Below, in pieces: positions 7,459-13,722 of a DNA stretch of 22,741 nucleotides. The position numbers and the translations under genes are program-made. The stretch's first letter is position 1, and each line of letters opens with the position of its first letter. The notes under the pieces are model-generated. The model ran no database searches, was not told where the DNA came from, and saw only the letters and a list, made by a program, of their open reading frames with translations. The stretch comes from Candidatus Scatomorpha stercorigallinarum (GTDB lineage Bacteria > Bacillota_A > Clostridia > Oscillospirales > Oscillospiraceae): the NCBI GenBank assembly GCA_018713375.1, contig DVOV01000042.1, positions 1-22,741 on the forward strand, read 5' to 3'.

Positions 7459-8166
7459 ATGAAAGAGGTCATCGTCCTCATCGGCAACTATGGCAGCGGC
7501 AAGACCGAGCTGGCGCTCAACTTCGCCTTCCGCGCCGCGCGGGAGGGGAAAAAGGTCGAGCTCATCGACCTGGACATGGTGAACACCTATTTCCGCCTCA
7601 CGGACCGTGGGAACCTCATCAAGTCCCGTGAGATACGGCTGGTGTCCCCCAACTATGTACACACGAGCGTGGAGACGCTCTCGCTCCCGGCCGAGGTGGC
7701 CAGCGCCTTTGCCCTCGACTGGGACACCGTGATATTCGACGTCGGCGGCGACCCCGCCGGCGCCACCGCCCTTGGCAGATACTACGAGGACTTCGCCGCC
7801 CTGCCGGAAGGCAGTTTGCAGGTCCTCAACGTCGTCAACACGCGCCGGCCCATGGCCGGCACGCCGGAGAAGCTCGTCCACCTGATGCGCGACATGGAAC
7901 GCCACTCGCGCCAGCGCGTCTCGGGCTTCGTCAACAACACGAACCTCGCCCGCCTCGCCTGCGCGGAGGACCTCCGCGACGGGTACGAGATAATACGCGA
8001 GGCTTCGCTCGCCTCCGGCGTCCCGGTGCTTTACACCACTGGGCGCCCCGACCTGCTGGAGACCTTCCTCAGCGAGGGGCATGAGCGGGAGTTCATCGGC
8101 ACGCCGATGCCGATAGAGACCTTCATGCACCGCGACTGGGAGACTTTTGTGAAAGAGGGTCTGTGA
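7459..8166 (+). CDS. P-loop ATP-binding protein linked to 2-oxoacid oxidoreductase
   Basis: The 235-residue soluble protein has a clear Walker A motif at residues 9-16 (GNYGSGKT) and a Walker B-like DTVIFDVGGDPAGA near residue 95. The strands around them resemble SIMIBI/MinD-type NTPases, but there is no deviant second lysine of the ParA/MinD kind and no signal or membrane segment. It lies 17 bases after gntR and 58 bases before the ferredoxin-like subunit of the oxidoreductase, on the same strand. This context suggests a role in assembling, loading or regulating that enzyme; no specific reaction is known to me. Fold call is good, function is open. Confidence 0.85.
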   Translation: MKEVIVLIGNYGSGKTELALNFAFRAAREGKKVELIDLDMVNTYFRLTDRGNLIKSREIRLVSPNYVHTSVETLSLPAEVASAFALDWDTVIFDVGGDPAGATALGRYYEDFAALPEGSLQVLNVVNTRRPMAGTPEKLVHLMRDMERHSRQRVSGFVNNTNLARLACAEDLRDGYEIIREASLASGVPVLYTTGRPDLLETFLSEGHEREFIGTPMPIETFMHRDWETFVKEGL

Positions 8167-8224
8167 GCCAAAACTGTGCGCGGATCATCCAACTCTATAT
8201 CATTATCAGAAATGAGGTAGAAGC

Positions 8225-8434
8225 ATGGTAAAACACACGATCAACGAGGAGCTCTGCAAGGGCTGTGGGCTGTGCGTGCGCGCGTGTCCCAAAAAGATCC
8301 TGCAGATCTCCAAGACCAAGCTCAACGCCAAGGGCTATCATCCGGCTGAGATGACGGACATCGCATCCTGCATAGCCTGCGCGGCCTGCGCCCGCACCTG
8401 CCCGGATGTCGCCATCCGCATCGAGAAGGAATAG
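8225..8434 (+). CDS. 2-oxoacid:ferredoxin oxidoreductase, 4Fe-4S (delta) subunit
   Basis: This 69-residue protein is a two-cluster bacterial ferredoxin module. Cysteines 11, 14, 17 and 21 and cysteines 49, 52, 55 and 59 each form CxxCxxCxxxCP, binding two [4Fe-4S] clusters. It passes electrons from the TPP site of the alpha/beta/gamma complex to external ferredoxin. GAGGTAG lies just before the ATG. Gene order delta-alpha-beta-gamma is that of four-subunit Kor/Vor enzymes. It sits 15 bases before the alpha subunit. Confidence 0.94.
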   Translation: MVKHTINEELCKGCGLCVRACPKKILQISKTKLNAKGYHPAEMTDIASCIACAACARTCPDVAIRIEKE

Positions 8435-8449
8435 GAGGAGGAACGAGAC

Positions 8450-9523
8450 ATGGCATTGACTCTTATGAAGGGCAGCGAAGCCATAGCGGAGGCCGCCATC
8501 CGTGCCGGCTGCCGTTACTTCTTCGGCTACCCCATCACTCCGCAGACTGAGATCCCCGAGTACATGTCCGCCCGTATGCCCGAGATCGGCGGCTGCTTCC
8601 TGCAGGCCGAGAGCGAGGTCGGCGCCATCAACATGGTCTACGGCGCGGCCGGCACCGGCGCGCGCGTGCTCACCAGCTCCTCTTCCCCCGGCGTCTCCCT
8701 CAAGCAGGAGGGCATCAGCTACATAGCCGCCTCCGAGCTGCCCTGCGTCATCATGAACGTCATGCGCGGCGGCCCGGGCCTGGGCAGCATCCAGGCCGGC
8801 CAGGGCGACTATTTCCAGGCCACCAAGGGCGGCGGCCACGGCGACTACCACCTCGTCGTCTTTGCCCCCGCCTCCGTGCAGGAGGCCATCGACCTGATGG
8901 CCGTCGCCTTCGACACGGCTGATAAATACCGCAACCCCGTGATGGTCGTGGCGGACGGCATGATCTGCCAGATGATGGAGCCCGTCGTCCTGCCCGAGAT
9001 GCAGGATTACAAGGTCGACTACAGCGTCAAGACCTGGGCTGCCAACGGCCACGGCATGAGCAAGCCGCAGCGCGCCATCATCAATTCGCTGTACATCAAC
9101 ACCGACGAGCTGGACGTCCTCAACGAGCGCCTGCAGGCCACCTACCGCGTTATCGAGGCCAACGAGGTGCGCTACGAGGCCTATAACCTCGAGGGCGCGG
9201 AGATCGTCTGCACCGCCTTCGGCACCGTCGCGCGCATCACCAAGAGCGCCATCGACGACCTGAAGGAAGAGGGCTTCAACGTCGGCCTCATCCGTCCCAT
9301 CACCCTCTGGCCCTTTCCCTATAAGGAGCTGCACGACGCGGCGACCGCCCCCGGCGTGAAGGCCGTGCTGGACGTGGAGCTGAACGCCGGCCAGATGCTG
9401 GAGGACGTGAAGCTGGCCATGAACGGCGATCAGAAGGTGGACTTCTTCGGTCACTACGGCAGCCATATGCCGACGCCGGAGGAGATCAAAGAGAAGCTGC
9501 TCAGCATGAGGGAGGTACTGTAA
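8450..9523 (+). CDS. vorB: 2-oxoacid:ferredoxin oxidoreductase, alpha subunit (VorB/KorA-like)
   Basis: At 357 residues it matches the alpha subunit of 2-oxoacid:ferredoxin oxidoreductases. It has the pyrimidine-binding domain I with GYPITPQTEI at residues 26-35 and FLQAESEVGAINMVYGAAGT (about 50-70), then MRGGPGLGSIQAGQGDY, then domain II toward the C-terminus. The enzyme decarboxylates a 2-oxoacid with CoA and reduces ferredoxin. The sequence looks most like proteins labelled 3-methyl-2-oxobutanoate (branched-chain) oxidoreductase, but 2-oxoglutarate cannot be ruled out by eye. An AGGAGGAGG site precedes the ATG. Its TAA overlaps the next ATG by one base (TAATG), so alpha and beta are translationally coupled. 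Confidence 0.93.
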   Translation: MALTLMKGSEAIAEAAIRAGCRYFFGYPITPQTEIPEYMSARMPEIGGCFLQAESEVGAINMVYGAAGTGARVLTSSSSPGVSLKQEGISYIAASELPCVIMNVMRGGPGLGSIQAGQGDYFQATKGGGHGDYHLVVFAPASVQEAIDLMAVAFDTADKYRNPVMVVADGMICQMMEPVVLPEMQDYKVDYSVKTWAANGHGMSKPQRAIINSLYINTDELDVLNERLQATYRVIEANEVRYEAYNLEGAEIVCTAFGTVARITKSAIDDLKEEGFNVGLIRPITLWPFPYKELHDAATAPGVKAVLDVELNAGQMLEDVKLAMNGDQKVDFFGHYGSHMPTPEEIKEKLLSMREVL

Positions 9524-10266
9524 TGGCCGTTGTATTTGAAAAGACCAAAATGCTGACCGACGCGGTGTTCCACTACTGCCCGGGCTGCAACCACGGCATA
9601 GCGCACCGCCTGGTCGGCGAAGCGATAGAGGACCTCGGGCTCGAGGATAACGTCATCGGCGTGGCGCCGGTCGGCTGCTCCGTTTTCGCCTATAACTACT
9701 TCAACTGCGACATGTACGAGGCCGCCCACGGCCGCGCCCCCGCCGTCGCCACCGGCATCAAGCGCGTCCACCCGGAGACCTGCGTGTTCACCTACCAGGG
9801 CGACGGCGACCTTGCCTCCATCGGCACCAACGAGATCGTCCACGCCACCCACCGCGGCGAGAAGCTCACCGTCATCTTCATCAACAACGCCATTTACGGC
9901 ATGACCGGCGGCCAGATGGCCCCCACCACGCTGATCGGCCAGAAGACCACCACCAGCCCCTATGGCCGCAGCGAGGAGTGGTGCGGCGCGCCCATCAAGA
10001 TCTGCGAGATGCTCAGCGCGATCCCCGACTGCTACTACGCCGAGCGCGTGGCGCTGAACACCACCGCCAACATCATCAAGGCCAAGAAGGCCATCACCAA
10101 GGCCTTCCGCTACCAGATGGAGGGGCACGGCCTGAACATCGTCGAGATACTCTCCACCTGCCCCACCAACTGGGGCCTGAGCCCTGTCGAGGCCATGAAG
10201 TGGCTCGAGGAAAACATGATCCCGTACTACCCGCTGGGCGTATACAAGGACAAGGGGGCCGAATAA
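9523..10266 (+). CDS. 2-oxoacid:ferredoxin oxidoreductase, TPP-binding beta subunit
   Basis: This 247-residue subunit carries the thiamine pyrophosphate motif: GDGD at residues 93-96, then NN at 121-122 followed by AIYGMTGGQMAPTT, ligating Mg2+ and the diphosphate. CPGCNHG at 19-25 is the usual N-terminal signature of KorB/VorB-type beta chains. It forms the active site with the alpha subunit and carries out the decarboxylation. It is coupled to alpha by a one-base overlap and lies 3 bases before gamma. Length is usual for the short four-subunit enzymes. Confidence 0.94.
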   Translation: MAVVFEKTKMLTDAVFHYCPGCNHGIAHRLVGEAIEDLGLEDNVIGVAPVGCSVFAYNYFNCDMYEAAHGRAPAVATGIKRVHPETCVFTYQGDGDLASIGTNEIVHATHRGEKLTVIFINNAIYGMTGGQMAPTTLIGQKTTTSPYGRSEEWCGAPIKICEMLSAIPDCYYAERVALNTTANIIKAKKAITKAFRYQMEGHGLNIVEILSTCPTNWGLSPVEAMKWLEENMIPYYPLGVYKDKGAE

Positions 10267-10269
10267 AAG

Positions 10270-10815
10270 ATGAAGGAACAGTGTATATTCGCAGGCTTCG
10301 GCGGGCAGGGCATGCTGCTCATCGGCAAGTTCCTGGCCGAGGCCGGCATGGAGACCGGCAAACACGTCTCGTGGCTGCCCAGTTACGGCCCCGAGATGCG
10401 CGGCGGCACGGCTAACTGCTCCGTCGTCGTCTCCGACAAGCCCGTCGCCTCCCCGCTGATCTCCATGGCGGACACCGTGCTGGCCATGAACCTCCCCTCC
10501 ATGCTCAAGTTCCAGAGCGAGGTCAAGCCGGGCGGGCTGCTGCTCGTCAACAGCAGCATAATCGAGGAAAAGTCCAACCGCGACGACTGCGACGTCGTGT
10601 ACGTCCCCTGCAACCACATCGCCGAGAAGATCGGCAACCCGCGCGGCGCGAACGTGGTGTTCCTGGGCGCCTATGTGGCCAAGAAGCCCGACGTCATCAG
10701 CGAGGAGGCCATCATCAACGCCATCCGCGTGGAGCTTGGCGAGCGCAAGGCGAAGTTCTTCGAGGGCAACGTGAAGGCCCTCCAGGCCGGCATCGAATAC
10801 GTCAAGAGCATGTAA
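10270..10815 (+). CDS. 2-oxoacid:ferredoxin oxidoreductase, gamma subunit
   Basis: This 181-residue subunit has the gamma-family opening GFGGQGMLLIGKFLAEAG (residues 9-26) and SYGPEMRGGTANCSVVVSD (about 38-56), which contact CoA and the alpha/beta core in solved relatives. The start follows a TAAAAGATG context 3 bases after the beta stop. A ribosome site is weak (AAGGGGGCC lies inside beta), so reinitiation is likely. It is the last gene of the gntR-ATPase-oxidoreductase operon and is followed at once by a strong terminator. Confidence 0.93.
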   Translation: MKEQCIFAGFGGQGMLLIGKFLAEAGMETGKHVSWLPSYGPEMRGGTANCSVVVSDKPVASPLISMADTVLAMNLPSMLKFQSEVKPGGLLLVNSSIIEEKSNRDDCDVVYVPCNHIAEKIGNPRGANVVFLGAYVAKKPDVISEEAIINAIRVELGERKAKFFEGNVKALQAGIEYVKSM

Positions 10816-10837
10816 GGCCGGCCAAAGCAAAATAGCG

Positions 10838-10871
10838 CCGGGCCGGGAGAAAATCTCCCGGCCCGGTTTTT
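10838..10871. terminator. Intrinsic terminator between gamma subunit and lysA-like gene
   Basis: A perfect 13-bp G+C-rich stem (10838-10850 with 10854-10866, loop AAA) is followed by TTTTT on the plus strand. On the minus strand the stem is followed by CGCTATTTTG, so it may also end the convergent lysA operon, more weakly. Confidence 0.92.
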
Positions 10872-10886
10872 CATATCCTGCCTTTT

Positions 10887-12137
10887 TCAGAAGTCCAGCG
10901 TGGCGAAGTAGTCCTCCGGGGTCTCCGCCCGGCGGATAAGGCGGTCGGAGCCGTCCTCGCAGAGCAGCACCTCCGCGCTGCGCAGCTTGCCGTTGTAGTT
11001 GTAGCCCATGGCGTGGCCGTGCGCGCCCGTGTCGTGTATCACCAGGTAGTCGCCGACGTCGATCTGCGGCAGCCAGCGGTCCACGGCGAACTTGTCGTTG
11101 TTCTCGCAGAGGCCGCCGGTGACGTCGTAGAGGTGGTCGCAGGGCGCGTCCTCCTTGCCGGCGACGGTGATGTGGTGATAGGCCCCGTACATGGCCGGGC
11201 GCATCAGGTTGCAGGCGCAGGCATCCACTCCGATGTACTCCTTGTGTATGTGCTTCTGGTGGATGCACTTCGTGACAAGGCAGCCGTACGGCCCCAGCAT
11301 GTAGCGGCCCATCTCCGTGAAAATGCGCACGTCGCCCATGCCGGCCGGCACAAGTATCTGCTCATACACCTTGCGTACGCCCTCACCTATCGCCATTATA
11401 TCCGGCTTGTGGCCGTCCGGGCGGTAGGGTATGCCCACGCCGCCGGAGAGGTTGATGAAGCCGATGTGCGCGCCGGTCTCCTCGTGGAGCTCCACGGCGA
11501 GGCGGAAGAGCTGCATCGCCAGGGCTGGATAATAGTCGTCCGTGGTGGTGTTGGAGGCGAGGAAGGCGTGTATGCCGAACTCCTTCGCGCCCTTTTCCCT
11601 GAGTATGCGGTAGGCCTGGAACATCTGCGGCTTGGTCATGCCGTATTTGGCGTCGCCCGGCGCGTCCATGATCGTGTTCTGTATCTCGAAATACCCGCCC
11701 GGGTTGAAGCGGCAGCAGATGGTCTCCGGTATATGTCCGATGGTCTGCTCAAGGAAGCTGATGTGCGTGATGTCGTCAAGGTTGATGGTGGCCCCCAGCC
11801 TGTCCGCCAGCACGAAGTCCTCCGCCGGCGTGTCGTTGGAGGAGAACATGATCTCCCCGCCTGTTATGCCCTGCCGCTCGCAGAGCATGAGCTCCGTGAG
11901 CGAGGAGCAGTCCATTCCGCAGCCCTCCTCGCGGAGTATCTGCATTATCGCGGGGTTCGGAGTGGCCTTGACGGCAAAAAATTCCCTGTATCCCCTGTTC
12001 CAGGCGAAGGCCTCGTTCACCCGGCGCGCGTTTTCGCGTATGCCGCGCTCGTCGTAGAGGTGGAAGGGCGTGGGGTACTTTTTCACCAGCTCCTCGATAC
12101 GTTCCTTTGTCACGAATGGCCTTTTTGCTTCCGTCAT
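10887..12137 (-). CDS. lysA: Diaminopimelate decarboxylase-like PLP enzyme
   Basis: This is a 416-residue fold-type III (alanine racemase-like barrel) decarboxylase. The PLP lysine is K57 in FFAVKATPNPAIM. The glycine loop is in INLSGGVGIPYRP, and a C-terminal beta domain carries the partner-subunit active-site cysteine in GGLCENNDKFAVDR and GAHGHAMGYNYNGKLRSAEV. LysA makes lysine and CO2 from meso-diaminopimelate in the cytosol. Two motifs differ from textbook LysA: EMGRYM replaces EPGR, and CENND replaces CESGD. A related substrate such as a carboxy-polyamine is therefore conceivable, although the length and C-terminal part fit LysA. Its ATG overlaps the kinase stop (ATGA), so it is coupled to a two-component system. 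Confidence 0.85.
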   Translation of the reverse strand: MTEAKRPFVTKERIEELVKKYPTPFHLYDERGIRENARRVNEAFAWNRGYREFFAVKATPNPAIMQILREEGCGMDCSSLTELMLCERQGITGGEIMFSSNDTPAEDFVLADRLGATINLDDITHISFLEQTIGHIPETICCRFNPGGYFEIQNTIMDAPGDAKYGMTKPQMFQAYRILREKGAKEFGIHAFLASNTTTDDYYPALAMQLFRLAVELHEETGAHIGFINLSGGVGIPYRPDGHKPDIMAIGEGVRKVYEQILVPAGMGDVRIFTEMGRYMLGPYGCLVTKCIHQKHIHKEYIGVDACACNLMRPAMYGAYHHITVAGKEDAPCDHLYDVTGGLCENNDKFAVDRWLPQIDVGDYLVIHDTGAHGHAMGYNYNGKLRSAEVLLCEDGSDRLIRRAETPEDYFATLDF

Positions 12138-12862
12138 GCCTGTTCTCCTCCCTTTCCGTCGAAAATTATGCTGATTTTCGTGCCCTTTTCGGGCGCGCTC
12201 TCGGCCTCTATGCTCGCGTGGTGCCAGGCGGCGGCGTGCTTGACGATGGAGAGGCCGAGGCCTGTGCCGCCCGTGTCCTTCGAGCGGCTCTTGTCCACGC
12301 GGTAAAAGCGCTCGAACACCCTGCCGAGGTGCTCCGGCGCTATGCCGATGCCGTTGTCCTCCACCGAGAAATACGGGCAGCCCTCCCGCTCCCCGGTACG
12401 TATGATGACCCGGCCGCCCTCGCGGTTATACTTGATGGCGTTGTCGGCCAGGTTCGTGAGCATCTCGTCTATCAGCGGCGCGTTGCCGAGGACCGTGGCC
12501 CCCGGGCCGGACACCGTCACCGTCACGCGGCAGCGCTCGGCCTCCACCTCCAGCCGCTCGGCGCAGCGGCGCGCGGCGGCGGCCAGGTCCACGCTCACGG
12601 GGTTTTCCCTGATGGATCCCTCGTCCAGGCGCGAGAGGCGGATGATGTCGTCGATGAGCGTTATCAGCCGGCGGGACTCGGCGTAGATCTTCTCCGCCAG
12701 GCGCGGCCAGTCCTCGCGCCGGGCAAGGCCGGATACCATCATCTCCGCATAGCCGGAGATGGAGGTGATGGGCGTTTTCAGCTCGTGGGAGACGTTGGCC
12801 GTGAATTCCCGGCGCAGCTCCTCCGCGCCCTCTGCGCGCGGCGCGTGTTCGCGTTCGTACAT
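12134..12862 (-). CDS. Sensor-less histidine kinase (PhoR-type catalytic core)
   Basis: This 242-residue kinase consists only of the HisKA dimerisation domain and HATPase_c. The phosphoacceptor is H26 in FTANVSHELKTPITSISGY. The N box is NLADNAIKYN, the G1 box VEDNGIGIAPEHLG, the F box FERFYRVDKSRS and the G2 box GGTGLGLSIV. Only 25 residues precede the phosphorylated histidine, and there is no membrane segment, HAMP or PAS domain. The typical PhoR-like kinase is 350-600 residues. The frame is closed by the regulator's stop 10 bases upstream, so no longer start is available in the window. It presumably phosphorylates the adjacent OmpR-type regulator and must sense a cytosolic signal or partner. 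Confidence 0.92.
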   Translation of the reverse strand: MYEREHAPRAEGAEELRREFTANVSHELKTPITSISGYAEMMVSGLARREDWPRLAEKIYAESRRLITLIDDIIRLSRLDEGSIRENPVSVDLAAAARRCAERLEVEAERCRVTVTVSGPGATVLGNAPLIDEMLTNLADNAIKYNREGGRVIIRTGEREGCPYFSVEDNGIGIAPEHLGRVFERFYRVDKSRSKDTGGTGLGLSIVKHAAAWHHASIEAESAPEKGTKISIIFDGKGGEQA

Positions 12863-12872
12863 GCCGCCCGCC

Positions 12873-13532
12873 TCACTTTTCCGCCATGTAGCCGACGCCG
12901 CGGACGGTCTTTATCATCGTCCCGGCCGCGCCCAGCTTCAGGCGCAAGGCGCGGATGTGCACGTCCACCGTGCGCGTCTCCTCGCCGCCGGAATAGCCCC
13001 AGACGGCGCCCAGCAGCTCCTCGCGGCGCACCACGGCGCCCGCCCGTCGCATCAGGTATTCAAGCAGGTCGAACTCCTTGGCCGTGAGGGATATCTCCCG
13101 CCCGGCCAGTTCCACGCGCCGGGCGGCGGGGTCGAGCGTGACGCCGCAGGATGCGAGCGTGCCGCGCTGCTCGCCGCGGCGCAGCTGCGCGCGCACGCGG
13201 GCAAGGAACTCCATGATGCCGAAGGGCTTGGCGATGTAGTCGTCCGCCCCCAGGTCGAGCCCGCGCACCTTGTCCATCTCCTCGCCGAGGGCGGACATGA
13301 TCATCACCGGGATCTGCGCGGTCTCCGCCCGCGAGCGCAGGCGGGAGAGTATCTCCAGCCCGTTCTCCCCCGGCAGCATGATGTCCAGTATCACCAGCTG
13401 CGCGCGCGAGGGGTCGAGCGCGGAATAGAACTCCGGCGCCGAGTTGCAGCAGGTTATCTCGAAGCCGGCGGAATCCATGGCGTAGGCCACCAGCTCGCGT
13501 ATGCTCTTGTCATCCTCCACGACGTATATCAC
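12873..13532 (-). CDS. OmpR/PhoB-family response regulator
   Basis: The 219-residue regulator has a receiver domain with acidic pair E6-D7-D8, phosphoacceptor D50 in LVILDIMLPG, the switch serine in PVMIMSALG and the lysine in DDYIAKPFG. A winged-helix DNA-binding domain follows (SLTAKEFDLLEYLMRRAG; VDVHIRALRLKLG; IKTVRGVGYM). The start is set at GTG 13532, which gives the family-standard MIYVVEDDKSIREL opening and lies 11 bases after GGAGG. The GTG at 13544 overlaps that site, and longer upstream frames run through the promoter. It leads the operon regulator-kinase-lysA, divergent from glgB. Confidence 0.93.
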   Translation of the reverse strand: MIYVVEDDKSIRELVAYAMDSAGFEITCCNSAPEFYSALDPSRAQLVILDIMLPGENGLEILSRLRSRAETAQIPVMIMSALGEEMDKVRGLDLGADDYIAKPFGIMEFLARVRAQLRRGEQRGTLASCGVTLDPAARRVELAGREISLTAKEFDLLEYLMRRAGAVVRREELLGAVWGYSGGEETRTVDVHIRALRLKLGAAGTMIKTVRGVGYMAEK

Positions 13533-13560
13533 TTTTTGGCGCACCTCCGTGTCAAAAAGG

Positions 13561-13573
13561 GCGCAGTCTGCGC
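13561..13573. repeat. Short palindrome at the start of the regulator transcript
   Basis: GCGCAG-T-CTGCGC is a perfect 6-bp inverted repeat with one central base. It lies 8 bases downstream of the minus-strand -10 box, at or just after the expected start of transcription. It could be an operator or a small leader hairpin. Confidence 0.4.
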
Positions 13574-13580
13574 TGTTTCC

Positions 13581-13609
13581 AGTATATACTGAGCTTGTGG
13601 ACTTGTCAA
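13581..13609 (-). promoter_or_regulatory. Near-consensus sigma-A promoter of the two-component/lysA operon
   Basis: On the minus strand TTGACA (13604-13609) is followed after exactly 17 bases by TATACT (13581-13586). Transcription would begin near 13574, about 40 bases before the GTG start of the response regulator. Confidence 0.85.
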
Positions 13610-13633
13610 AACCCCGTTTTACGAAAAAATACT

Positions 13634-13661
13634 TTGATTCGTGGCGAAAAAATTGTATAAT
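13634..13661 (+). promoter_or_regulatory. Putative sigma-A promoter of the glycogen operon
   Basis: TTGATT (13634-13639), a 16-base spacer, then a perfect TATAAT (13656-13661) lie about 60 bases upstream of the glgB ATG. It is back to back with the two-component promoter, with about 25 bases between the two -35 boxes. Confidence 0.75.
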
Positions 13662-13722
13662 GGGACGAGGCAAAGAAAGGCGGCCACGCCATCACCATAG
13701 ATTTGCGATCGGAGGTAATCTG

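Noticed and set aside
9454..11268. Long minus-strand open frame (604 codons) across the oxidoreductase genes and terminator
   Set aside because: It runs through a strong terminator hairpin and two real genes and has no family features.
13533..13673. N-terminal extension of the response regulator by 47 residues
   Set aside because: It would be translated across the near-consensus promoter and has no similarity to receiver domains. The GTG at 13532 gives the standard start.
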